Shown: piece after piece, positions 1 to 8,593 of the stretch | Layout: every line of letters starts with the position of its first letter | How positions within the stretch are numbered: the first letter of the stretch is position 1 | Origin: Acanthaster planci | Lineage: Eukaryota; Echinodermata; Asteroidea; Valvatida; Acanthasteridae | Length of the DNA: 14,515 nucleotides | NCBI RefSeq assembly: GCF_001949145.1 | Contig: NW_019091594.1 | Coordinates: forward strand, 169,343-183,857 | Direction of reading: 5' to 3' | Notes under the pieces: generated by a model | Told to the model about the DNA's origin: nothing | The model's input: the letters and a program-made list of their open reading frames with translations, nothing else | Databases searched by the model: none | Program-made: the position numbers and the translations under genes

Positions 1-357
1 GGGGGAAGGTTACCTGGAGACCCTGGGCGGGGGGGGGAGTCTTAGGGTATAGATGACCCATCTGACCACATGTCACCTCTTCGCCTTTGCAGAAAATGCA
101 CAGATACCTGTATTTTGCACCAGGTTCCTCACCCACAAGCCTGGGTGAAAGATGCCCTCTCTATCAGCTTGGAGGGGATGTTTGCCTATGCCTTCTTTCC
201 AATATCCTACATCCCAGCAGTGATGTTCAAGATTGAACAGGAACATTACCATGTTCCTCTATTGCTCCATTCTAGCCAAATTATTATAATCAGTACCAAA
301 TTTGTGCAGTTCACTACTGCAAACGATTCATCTAGGAAACTGTGTGCAAAGTTTTAG
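1..357 (+). mobile_element. DIRS-like retrotransposon fragment, decayed
   Basis: This is a remnant of a tyrosine-recombinase (DIRS-type) retrotransposon polyprotein, from the RNase H end onward. Similarity runs through three frames. Frame 2 at about 71-127 reads HLFAFAENAQIPVFCTRF, resembling the family's LFAT..N..LP segment. Frame 1 at about 127-258 continues with PHPQAW, DALSIS (151-168) and AYAFFP (184-201), matching the conserved DALS...YAFPP block. Frame 3 at about 261-299 reads IAPF-stop-PNYYNQYQ, matching the IAP.WP.Q.W block. Two frameshifts and a stop at 273-275 make it non-functional. No methyltransferase-like or recombinase domain follows, so the 3' part is lost. The left end runs off the window. 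The family call rests on recalled motif similarity, not on a search. The 95-residue open frame starting at 70 is only part of this relic. Confidence 0.6.
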
Positions 358-1509
358 TGACTTCTATTTTGTGTTGCATTGATAACTTGAAATTATATTC
401 AGGCATCATTTCAAAATTCTTATCGGTTGACTATAGGAGTGGGCCATCCAACCAATAACAGTGACTTGTGTTGAGTGAATAATGGAGGGGGTTTTGCTCC
501 ACTGAAACCACATAGCCTTGGAAGTAAGGCAATAAAAAGGCATTAATCAGTTAGAATTGGCCACTTGAGAACATTTAACCTGATAGCCAACAGATAATAA
601 ATGATAGGTCAGACCGTTCTGTCCGACACCTACCCGATGAGAATTTTGAAATGGTGCCTCAGGAAATATAGGAAGTTCCAGGAGCATAACATTTGAGAGA
701 TTATTTCAGTGAATTTATCCAATTTCAATATAGAATCAGAATTTATACATGTAGCCTTTGGGCCCTATTCCAAATCCTCTGACTCCAGCTCAGGCTTCGG
801 CTTTATTGGCTTTGACTTGAAAGGGCCCTAGCTTCAAGTTGCCATGCAGTGCACAACTATGCTTTTGGAACAGCAAAGCTTCTAGTAGCTTTGGGGATAG
901 GTTCGGTAAAAATCGGAGTATGTCGTATGTATTACATCATTGGTTTGCATGACATACTAAAGATTTGCTTTGGTAGCTTTGTGTTGAGCACTTATGGATG
1001 ATGGTGACAGTTTTGCACTGTTAATACATTAATTTGTACCATTTGTACTTCGACATCAACACTTCCTTCAATAAGGAGACGTAAGCGAAAACTGATTGAG
1101 TTTGTGCTTGGTGAATCAGTAAAAAAGAGGTAAGTAGTGGTCATTTTTGTCATGTGTGGTTCTAGTTCTGTTTTCGATTTCAGAATACAAGTGCTTGAAG
1201 CGCACTAGACTAGTACACTAATCACCCAAGGAGTTCAGTTTTGATTTCCTACTATGGTTTGTTATTAATTTGTTAGCTTATCCTATTTTGCAGTTGCAAG
1301 CACTGGATATATAACCATCACCGCCTAAATGCCGGGCATGCACAGTAATAAATCTGATCAAACTATTTTTACAATTTCAGACTTTTTACCCATAATCCTC
1401 CAGAGCCATGAATCAGAAAAAGAAAATGTAATACTCTGCAATTAAATGTTGGGAGTCAATTTAGGAGTAATAAAAGAATATTGTTACATTTTAGAGAGAA
1501 ATTAAAAAG
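358..1509. other. Unassigned stretch, no convincing gene
   Basis: No long open frame or recognisable protein similarity was seen. Two GGGCCC sites (760-765 and 823-828) bracket about 70 bases. The second lies inside an inverted pair ACTTGAA (815-821) and TTCAAGT (833-839), which may be a relic of a small inverted-repeat element. A good splice-donor-like site, GAG|GTAAGT, occurs with the GT at 1130-1131. It ends a short open stretch that reads RRKRKLIEFVLGESVKKR, but no matching upstream or downstream exon was found. Confidence 0.4.
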
Positions 1510-1595
1510 GCAGTAGCTGGGTATTGAACCCAGCTTGGAGAATATCATGTGAGCTCTCAAGATTTCTGTACTACCCACTAGACTACACACCCAGC
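1510..1595 (-). pseudogene. tRNA-like Pol III unit: tRNA pseudogene or SINE head
   Basis: On the minus strand this has a perfect internal B box, GGTTCAATACC (plus 1520-1530), inside a 5-bp T stem CTGGG/CCCAG. It also has an A-box-like TAGTCTAGTGGG (plus 1574-1585), resembling that of Asp or Val tRNAs. The A-B spacing suits Pol III. Immediately after the 3' end comes a run of five T (plus 1504-1508), a Pol III terminator. The acceptor stem pairs poorly and the anticodon arm does not fold into a normal 5-bp stem, so a working tRNA is unlikely. At about 86 bases it has the length of a tRNA with a long variable arm, or of a SINE head without its body. No SINE tail was identified. Confidence 0.55.
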
Positions 1596-2159
1596 TTGAA
1601 ATCCGGTGGTACTGTATTAAAACAGCCTTTGTAGATTTACTCATGAATCCACATCAAAGAGGGTGCTTTCTACTTTATAGAGGGATCCCAATACGACGCT
1701 TTTAGCGTCGATCTGTGCACTTCAGCATTTGAAAATGAGGCTGTATGTGTCAGCTTCAATTCTTAATACGATCAGACAATTGAAAGTAAGGAGTCAAGAT
1801 GCAAAATACAGACTTTTCAGGCTGCAAATTTTTGTGGAAGAGTTTTTCAGGATGACTCGACACGTGAAATCAAAAGACAAAATAATGGCAATTTACCGCG
1901 AACTAACATACCTGCAATGGTCGTTTATCTTTTGCAGTGGGCGTGTTTTAAACTGAAGTGGCACCACATCTAAGAACCGGATACTGCATGTACTGTGTCG
2001 ACTCCACGGGCGCGCGCGACAAAGTTCAACACAGAGAGCCTCGGTTTCGATGCGGATATGCGCAGACGGCACTAATGTAAAATCTATCTATAGTTGGCCA
2101 AGTGCCATTCAGTTACATTAAGCTGACGATGGCTAAATATCCACTATCTACATTATATT
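1596..2159. other. Unassigned stretch with a tight hairpin and CpG-rich patch
   Basis: A perfect hairpin CGACGCT-TTT-AGCGTCG lies at 1694-1710. Positions about 1995-2075 are CpG-rich, including an alternating GCGCGCGCG run. A 75-residue open frame at 1729-1956 has no recognisable similarity and is treated as chance. Nothing else is supported. Confidence 0.4.
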
Positions 2160-2740
2160 TTCAAGTTTGTGGAGGACTAGGCATAGAGTAAAGTGAAAAC
2201 ATTGTATCCTGATGATACTCTTTCACCATTGAATAAAGGCTGAATAAAAAAATTATTTGCCGATGGTTCTTTTTTTCAGATTGGTCACATTGACAGAGAT
2301 CTATTGAACATTGCGTTGATGTCAGTTTGTTTTGCAATCTCTTCACCAAGTGAAAACTGCAGCAAGACACCCAACAAAAAAATCGTGGCAGTCTTCAATG
2401 TACACATGATTGCTTAGGGAAGTCCCAAGATACTTTGTGGCTGCATCCCAAACAATTCAGATTTTTCCTAGTTTCCTTGGATGAGTGAAATGATGGAATG
2501 GTAAGTAGTTCATAACATCATCTGTCAGTAATTCCTCTTTGGAATTTTCTGGATGTACCCTCAGGTATCCGTCAAAAGTCTTCTTGTACTCTTCATAGGC
2601 CTTTGGGTCTTTGCGCTGTTTCCTTGTTGTGCTACACAAGATTTGGCTGCAACTGCTTGATTGTTGGGAAGGGTCTTGTAGGAGTCCTTCAAAGACATAG
2701 GAACATAATACCGGCCTTGACACCAATAGGACTCCTCCAG
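2160..2740 (-). mobile_element. BEL/Pao-like reverse transcriptase fragment, N-terminal part
   Basis: Read on the minus strand from 2740 downward, this resembles the linker and front of a BEL/Pao LTR-retrotransposon reverse transcriptase. In order: GRYYVPMSLKDSYKTLPNN (linker), then in another frame KDPKAYEEYKKTFDGYLR and NYLPFHHFTHPRKLGKI (the family's YLPHH..V..P.K..K(I/V) block). A stop follows at 2457-2459. The same frame then continues with IVWDAATKYLGTSLSNH, matching the R(V/I)VFD motif, and a further frame reads QTDINAMF at about 2306-2329, the motif A aspartate region. The later YxDD motif, RNase H and integrase are missing. The stop sits where the family usually has Arg, so a CGA to TGA change through CpG decay would explain it. 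This is a dead relic. It abuts Penelope-like sequence at about 2740. Confidence 0.6.
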
Positions 2741-3932
2741 AATGATGCACTGTTCAGGTACTGGTCTGTGTGGATCAGCTTGCAGTAGACGGCATGTCCC
2801 AGGGATCTATCTGGGCAGCAGGAGACCTTGACATCCAGGAAAGGAATGGAATTCCTCCCCTCCTGTTCCATGGTGAACTTGATGTTGGGATGCAGGTCGT
2901 TGAGGTGATCCAGGAACGACTGATCAAAGAACCTGGGGCAGGTGCAGCTGGACGGTCTGAGCTGTCTGTACAGCTGGTAGGAGATGGTATTGGAGCGTTG
3001 GAGTGCCAACAACTTGCTGGCGATCTTCCGTTCAACAAATGGAGTTGGGTCTTTCTGCAGGGGTGGTAAGTAGGGGTGGAGAGGAAGTCAGTGACCTCAC
3101 TGACATAGTTGGCGTTATCCATGACTGCTGTTGCATTACTTTTGTCTGCAGGCAAGATGTGGATGGACTCGTCTTGACATAGGTTCTTGAGCACTGTGAA
3201 TTCTTGTGTTGAGAAGTTGGTCTTGGGCAGCTTGCCTTGTTTGATGGTTTGATAGATCTAGATGCGGACGTCCTCTGCTGCTGTCTTGCTCAGGTGTTGT
3301 AGCACTGGTTCTGTAGACTGGATGATGTCCTCAACTGGGATAGTTTTCGGTGGGACAGCAAAGTTCATGCCTAAGGACAGAACCTTGGTTTCCAGTGCTC
3401 TGAGTTGTCGCTGTTTGAGGTTCACTACTGTCTTCTTGATGAATGCTTGCTGGGATCAAAGCTGCTGGGCCCGGCCTTGTTGAGGTGGAAAAGGAGATAT
3501 AGGGGATTGCCTATTCTGATCAAGGTGTTTGGGGCACAGCTTGGCAAATTATTTCTTGATCTGCATTGTGCCAGTGACTGGGTGAGGGCTTGAATCTTGG
3601 AGAAATCTCTTGGCTGGCCTGTATCTTGAAGAGTCTACTGAGACTTGTTGATCTGCTTGTCCAGTGATGCTAGCTTGGGTCTTGTTCTTGAGATTTGGAG
3701 TCACAGTAGAGACCAGCTGGAATCTTGGAGTATGTGGCTGGACTGGCAGTTTCTGATGGGATCCTTGAGGTGAAGTCCCTTCGAGATGATGTTTGAGTCA
3801 CGGCAACGTTTCAGGAAAGTCAGGTTGTTGATAAGTTTTGAACATCTGATGGCGAACTACGTTCAATCTCCTAACTTCACTCATGATGAGGTCCCCATAG
3901 AGCGTGGATAGATAAGACTTGAAGCTATGCAT
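2741..3932 (-). mobile_element. Penelope-like element remnant, catalytic core deleted
   Basis: Translated from a possible ATG at 3932-3930 (minus), this matches the order of Penelope-like element proteins. An N-terminal segment reads RCRDSNIISKGLHLKDPIR (about 3769-3811). Then come KKTVVNLKQRQLRALE and GMNFAVPPKTIPVEDII, followed by DESIHILPADKSNATAVMD (about 3119-3177). After a frame change it reads RQLRPSSCTCPRF and then jumps directly to FLDHLNDLHPNIKFTMEQE, IPFLDVKV and HTDQYLN. The segment that should lie between, carrying the palm and the catalytic aspartates, is absent. No GIY-YIG endonuclease follows. There are several stops (for example 3258-3260) and frameshifts. These proteins normally copy the element at chromosomal sites; this copy cannot. 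The lower-coordinate boundary at about 2740 joins BEL/Pao-like sequence. The higher-coordinate boundary is not defined and may extend toward 4000. Confidence 0.7.
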
Positions 3933-4004
3933 GGTGGAAGTACTAAATTAGGTTAGGCTTGCGGTTGGGCCATGTACAAGAAAATATCTCTTTTATAAGT
4001 GTGT

Positions 4005-4020
4005 GGTTCTGAGAAGAACC
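4005..4020 (-). promoter_or_regulatory. Histone-type mRNA 3' stem-loop, no histone gene adjacent
   Basis: On the minus strand the sequence is GGTTCTTCTCAGAACC. It is a 6-bp stem GGTTCT/AGAACC with a four-base loop TCTC, matching the animal replication-dependent histone 3' consensus GGYYYTTHTHARRRCC at every position. It is followed by ACACAC, like the ACCA-type cleavage context. About 10 bases further on comes a purine-rich AAAAGAGA, like the histone downstream element that pairs with U7 snRNA. Such signals normally lie shortly after a histone stop codon and direct cleavage without polyadenylation. None of the minus-strand frames upstream (4021-4340) resembles a histone C-terminus, so the signal is orphaned here or belongs to the retroelement. 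Whether it functions is unknown. Confidence 0.5.
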
Positions 4021-4030
4021 GATGGTGAAC

Positions 4031-4056
4031 ACTTGACAGTATGACTTGACAGTATG
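4031..4056. repeat. 13-bp perfect tandem duplication
   Basis: ACTTGACAGTATG occurs twice without a gap, at 4031-4043 and 4044-4056. It lies 10 bases from the histone-type stem-loop. It may be a replication slip or a short duplication at an insertion site. Confidence 0.85.
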
Positions 4057-4702
4057 CTCTGTTCGTCTTCAGGAGGGTGATTTATTTAGTTGCCATCAAG
4101 CTTTGGGGGTGAAGGGCTATTGCTTAGACAAACTACTTATAGCCATCACCATCTTCCTGCACCGCTCTCTGCGCTGCTGGCTTTATGGCCCACTTGTCCA
4201 CAAGCCTTTCCCATTGGACGAATGTTGGATGAGCTTCTCTCTTCAACTGCAAATCCAAGGAAAGCTTTCCTTCCCCTGCAGATCCACTCACCTCCTGCTA
4301 ATGACCGTGTTCACCACTGAACTCAGTTTTCTCGAATGACTTTTGTGACATTTTGATCTGTGGTTCCCTGCTGAAATAATTGATCCTGGTGCTTGCAAAC
4401 CCAACAATCTGGATACGACTCAAACTGTCTGTCTAATGGGACCTGATGAACGGACTGTCATTCAACCATTTTCTGCTTGCAAGTCAACTCTTGGAGCTGA
4501 CCGTTAAGCCTGGGTTCTTCACATTTCTGGCCTTGTTCACCCTTGTGCGGTGGTTCATCCGTAGCTGGTGAAGGCTTCAGTTGCTCCTGGTTGCAGCTGT
4601 AACTCTGAGTCAAGGTCATCAGTACAAGCCGAATCCTCATCAGAGAAGTTGTGTTTTCTTGAGTCATCACTAGATCCTCTGTCGTCATCTTCCACCGCAT
4701 TG
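4057..4702 (-). mobile_element. Degenerate retroelement sequence, probable BEL/Pao gag continuation
   Basis: This lies between the gag start and the Penelope-like relic on the minus strand. Directly after the gag stop, a shifted frame reads an acidic Ser/Asp-rich stretch, including DDDRGSSDDSRKHNFSDED, which passes into LQELTCKQKMVE ending near 4458. Below that, frames are broken by many stops and no protease, zinc knuckle or other domain was recognised. Assignment to the BEL/Pao-like element is by position and continuity, not by clear similarity. The plus-strand open frames at 4046-4339 have no recognisable features and are probably accidental. Confidence 0.35.
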
Positions 4703-5029
4703 TCAAGGCCTCCCCTTTGAAGTTCGAAGACCTTTTAATGGCATTCTTCTATATTCAGTCTTTGCTAAAGTTGCTTCAACTTCAGCCATCTTCAAAGCCG
4801 CTTCTAATTTGGCCCTCTTTTGTGCTGCCTCCAGCTCTGCTTGGTGTTTCGTCATGTCTGCTTCCGTACAAATGCGCTCAATGTCAAGATTTCCTCTGAG
4901 TGCAGCTGATCTTGCAGATTTGCTGGAGGACTTTGATTCGAGGAACGAGCTATTTGAGTGAAATAAATTAATGGAAGCAAAACCCTGTGGAAGGTACTTG
5001 GACCCTACTATTGCCCGACCATGTCCAAA
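4703..5029 (-). mobile_element. BEL/Pao-like gag N-terminal coding remnant
   Basis: An open minus-strand frame runs without an ATG from near the possible LTR end to a TGA at 4703-4705. Its core is Ser/Lys-rich (SKSSSKSARSAALRG) and then becomes a charged Ala/Glu/Lys coiled-coil (QAELEAAQKRAKLEAALKMA, then EVEATLAKTEY). This order, a Ser-rich basic patch followed by a charged helix, is typical of the first part of BEL/Pao gag polyproteins. The orientation agrees with the BEL/Pao-like reverse transcriptase piece at 2160-2740, so the two are probably parts of one element. Coiled-coil regions of this kind are not very specific, so the family call leans on that linkage. Confidence 0.45.
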
Positions 5030-5283
5030 TGTTACAAATGTTTAGGGTCCGAGTTACTCGGACTACATGTACAACAAGCTCTGCTGTAGTGACATTGTAG
5101 TGATTATTTTTCTCCTCTTTATTTATTCTCGTGACCTTGGCACACAAATAATAAATATTGAGATGCTTGTATTTTGTTACCTAAAGGTTTCTTTCTACCG
5201 ATAAATAAAAATCAGCCACTCAAATGGTACATGTGTTTCATATAGCAAACCTTGTCTTTTCGCTGATTGCATTTGGTGTGACA
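5030..5283 (-). repeat. Possible LTR end of the BEL/Pao-like element
   Basis: On the minus strand the sequence just upstream of the gag frame ends in TGTAACA (plus 5030-5036) and is followed at once by TTTGGACATGGTCGGG. This is the arrangement expected of an LTR end and primer-binding site. AATAAA polyadenylation signals occur inside it (plus 5118-5127, overlapping). The outer end could be TGTCACACC at 5283 or TGTGACCAC at 5340. An inverted repeat GTCCGAG-TTA-CTCGGAC occurs at 5047-5063. No second LTR copy was found in the window, so this stays a guess. Confidence 0.3.
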
Positions 5284-5572
5284 TGTCGGGGTCTGTTCTC
5301 ACTTTAGTTTTCTGATGACATATCACTTTCTGTGGTCACAAGGTTATTGAAAAAAATTCAGCGATTGGACTGTCCACGAATCGGGAATGCCGTAGCAGTC
5401 AGGATGTGGGTGCAGATGCAGGTGTGTGCCGCTATCCAGCATGCAAGAGGCCCCATGGCAGTTTTTGAACAGATTTGTTTTTTTTTTTTGATTGGCATCA
5501 CCAAAAACTTTGAGATAACTGGGAGCACCATCTTGCATGTATATCCGAAAATTACGGTACATGCAACTAGCG
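5284..5572. other. Unassigned stretch
   Basis: Several overlapping open frames on both strands (about 5332-5600 plus, 5344-5816 minus) show no recognisable domain and carry a poly-T run at about 5479-5488. Nothing here is supported as a gene. Confidence 0.35.
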
Positions 5573-5661
5573 ATACATGTAAACATAATTCAAATACATG
5601 ACATATACATGTAGAGACATATACATGTATATATGTACAGTACATAAAAGTACATGTACTT
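5573..5661. repeat. ACATGTA-rich low-complexity tract
   Basis: Repeated ACATGTA motifs dominate. ACATATACATGTA occurs at 5601-5613 and again at 5617-5629 (period 16), and a 14-bp perfect palindrome AAGTACATGTACTT lies at 5648-5661. Such tracts are common in marine invertebrate genomes. Confidence 0.75.
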
Positions 5662-6414
5662 GTGCCCATGTTTGACGCACCTGTTGCGCGTCCATCCAGT
5701 CGGTTATAGCGCTGTGTGGTTATACCGCTCAATTCCGATAGGTCTCCTTTTGAGCGCTGTAACAGGGATCTACTGTGTAATACTTGTGTTATTATCCAGT
5801 GTTCTAATAGCTGCATAGGATTTTAACACGTGAATTATTCTTTTACTCTTGTACTGATGCTCAGCCATATTTTTAGCAGCTACTTGTAGGAAGAACATAA
5901 CTTGTGATGTCAAAAGAGCATGACCCTATAATTATGTTGTAACAATGTTGAGATTTTGTGAACAGGTTTCCAGAAAAGTAAAGTGGTCAATGAGTTAAAC
6001 ACCAGATGTTCACCAAGGCCAGTTGACCCATTGATAAAACTTGGTTAGCTACTTGGAAGGGGGAGGCGGAGGCCAGTGCACCCACAACTTTCCTTGTTTC
6101 ATGGAGTAATATTACTTTGTAATGAAAGGGTGGAACTTTATTAAGAAATTGATATAAGTCATGGGTTTACATCATTTGGTTTTATTCTTATAAGTCAATG
6201 GAATTAGTCATCAATTTAGAGCAGGGTGATGTAACCTTACTGCATAATTTACTTGTGACTTATATTCAGTAACTATGTTAATATAGTAGATTTGTAGAGT
6301 ATAAAATCCCTGAAAAAGTGTTGAGAAATCGAGTTGGAACTTTGCGAGCAGAGAGCTAAAGTCTAATGAGACCAGCTTTGATGCTTTGAGCCTGTGAAGT
6401 GTTTTCATGTTGAG
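5662..6414. other. Unassigned stretch
   Basis: No gene is supported. AGCGCTGT occurs twice near 5707 and 5752 and GGTTATA twice near 5702-5724, in a locally CpG-richer patch (5670-5760). The rest is AT-rich single-copy-looking DNA. Confidence 0.35.
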
Positions 6415-6528
6415 AAAATACTTGATTTGTGAAGTATTTTGCTGCGGTGAAATACTTGTTAGCAAAGAGGAGGATTTTCCTCACCAACTCTCTGTTTGAC
6501 TATAAGGAGCTTTGCATGAGGCAAAGCT
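6415..6528. repeat. Cluster of inverted repeats and hairpins
   Basis: Four hairpin-forming inverted repeats occur within about 115 bases. AAAATACTT (6415-6423) pairs with AAGTATTTT (6432-6440). The latter can also pair with AAATACTT (6450-6457), so the two folds exclude each other. GAGGA-TTT-TCCTC lies at 6470-6482 and AGCTTTGC-ATGAG-GCAAAGCT at 6508-6528. A direct repeat of about 16 bases (ACCAACT..CTGTTTG) follows from about 6483 to about 6573. No coding potential is visible. It could be a decayed foldback element or a structured transcript. Confidence 0.5.
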
Positions 6529-6573
6529 TTGAGAATAAGAGAAACTCGTATTCTTAACCAACTTCTGTTTGTC

Positions 6574-7167
6574 AACAAAGACTTCTTTTAAGTCTGACTT
6601 GGGCCAGGACGATTGCTTCTGCGAGTTCGGTAATACTGAGACTCAAAATTCAGCGCTACCAAAAACATCTTACGTCAAGTTAAGGAGTTGAGGTTGTTAC
6701 ATATGTATTGATGGATAACTCATGGGCCAAGTATAAATTTAGTTCAGGATAAATGCATGCATACACTCAATTTAGCTTTTATTGTTAGAGTATGGAATGT
6801 CATGTCACTATTTAATTACATACATTTACATCTGCATTGAATTCAGCTCATACAAGAGCATTTAGGTGAAACCAAGTTGCCTGAGTCATTCTGAACTACT
6901 CCAAATATTAAGCTTTTGCCTGCTGGGCTGTTGCCCTTGGTTGCACCCAATTGTTTCAGACGTCCAACTTAATTCAAATCATGCCTATAAATCAGTTCAG
7001 CGTGACTCTGGAATGCCTGTCTGAAACTTGATCAGTGAGTGAGCTGTGTCTGAGATGGCCCAATTGCAACAGATATAAAAACATTGAAGTTGCTATGAAT
7101 AATGTAATGCGTGCAGGTTGAAGTTCTATCCTCGATTGTCTAAGCATATACATGCCCACGGCCATGC
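6574..7167. other. Unassigned stretch
   Basis: No supported gene, repeat or regulatory site. A 74-residue minus-strand open frame (6992-7216) has no recognisable domain. Confidence 0.35.
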
Positions 7168-7488
7168 ATGGCACCTTTACTGGCTCTGATTCAACCCCAA
7201 CTTTCTTGGATGTCATCTTCTGTAAGGGTGGGAATAAGTCTGTTCAGTAGAAAGCAAACCTACCTTCTGTGGAGAGGGACTGGTAACGTAACAATAGGTG
7301 TATTTGAATGGGACATTTCTGTTGTCATTCTAACCGTGGCTGGAGGTTGTTTTTGGAGCTTTGCCTATTTATCCCAATTTGCTCAAAGCAGTCTGGATCT
7401 CAGTCAACATGAACCTCCTTTGCAAACCTCTGTCATGGCATTTATGCAAGGGTGAGCATTTAAAACTAAGTTGTAAGACTTTGATTAG

Positions 7489-7741
7489 GAGAGGCAATTG
7501 GACATACACACCATTCATAGGACATTTCTTTCATGGATTTGCAAGGTAGTTCATCTTCATCCCCCTTAACTTCTTTTATACTGTGCACCTTAATTCCAAG
7601 CTTTTGTGGTAGTTCTTGAATTCAATTTACCGTGTTTGATATTTATCACCATTTCACAGGTTCATGAATGCAAGCCTCGATTATGGCATCTACATAAAGT
7701 GGAATGAGAAGGTGGAGAAAGACCCATCAATTCATCACTGA
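7489..7741 (+). CDS. Candidate last two exons of an unrecognised protein
   Basis: Exon 1, about 7489-7545, reads RGNWTYTPFIGHFFHGFA and ends at a donor AAG|GTAGTT (GT at 7546-7547). A 114-base putative intron ends in ATTTCACAG (7651-7659). Exon 2, 7660-7741, reads FMNASLDYGIYIKWNEK plus nine more residues to a TGA at 7739-7741. The two exons join in matching phase (two bases, then one). The C-terminus is charged and lysine-rich, while the segment before it is aromatic and may touch a membrane. An acceptor at 7488 is weak. A further upstream exon ending at 7452 (donor GG|GTGAGC) would keep phase but would leave an intron of only about 36 bases, which I doubt. I do not recognise the protein. 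A variant ATTAAA signal lies at 8058-8063. It may be a real gene end or chance. Confidence 0.3.
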
Positions 7742-8593
7742 TTATCAAACTATGGTATGATGTATCCACCTTTCATTTGATCCAGGCTGCTGTCAGGAAA
7801 ATCTGATTTGGGGGACTTAACCAAACCGTATTAAGATGCATGAATTTTGCCATGTCACTGAATGACATTCGTTACTTATCTTGAATTCTAACAGGAAATT
7901 CTGTATTTTGTGCTGCATCAAAGTTAGGTTATTTGCAGGTCGTTTATTTCATGTTTGATAGAACTCTTGCCAATAGGTACCAGTAAGGAAACTTACAGGA
8001 AGGAAGCTCTACTCCAAGATATTTGTTGATACATGTACATACCAAATTGTGACATTAATTAAATGTATTTTTGAATATTAGCAGGTTAAATTTCTTGTAT
8101 TCTAATCAGGAATGGTGCAGTGTGTTTTTAAGCAGTTTATTTTAGGGAGTCTTGTGCTATTTCTTCCCTTGAAGATATTATACTGAATAATTGAATGCTT
8201 TGAAACGAAGTAAAAGAGTCTTAGCAAATATCAGTAACATTCATTTTGCTTAAAGAGACATATATCTAGGAATGGTCGATTATACACAAGCATCAGAAAG
8301 ATGTAACTTTACTGAAGTACCAATGTTGACTTATTTTCTGTCACAGAAAACTGAAATGTTTTAATGTCCCCTGAGCTGGACCAAGAAAGGGCCCAATATT
8401 CCTAGCAACAGAGGCTCCTTTGGTACTTGTATGGTAGTAAGTGCACATCACTGGTTCACAAATGACTATGAAACATAACCAATTGCATCGCAACCAACAA
8501 AAGGAACACTCCCGACCAATATGGCTCTTTTCAACTGATGAGGGGGTGCTTCTGCTTAGGGCAGATATTGAGAGCTGTGGGAAATTTTCAACA
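7742..8593. other. Unassigned stretch, possible 3' UTR at its start
   Basis: AT-rich with no open frame of note. If the exons ending at 7741 are real, the first few hundred bases would be 3' UTR. Only a variant polyadenylation hexamer ATTAAA (8058-8063) was seen nearby. No repeats were recognised. Confidence 0.3.

Noticed and set aside
1-55. G-quadruplex or telomere-like sequence in the G-rich start
   Set aside because: The G runs are mainly one long homopolymer with irregular spacing and no telomeric repeat. It may be partly a sequencing homopolymer artefact.
1729-1956. A 75-residue plus-strand open frame
   Set aside because: No recognisable domain, no splice context, and a length expected by chance in AT-rich DNA.
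2603-3593. Plus-strand open frames over the composite element
   Set aside because: They are opposite-strand shadows of the Penelope-like and BEL/Pao-like minus-strand coding remnants.
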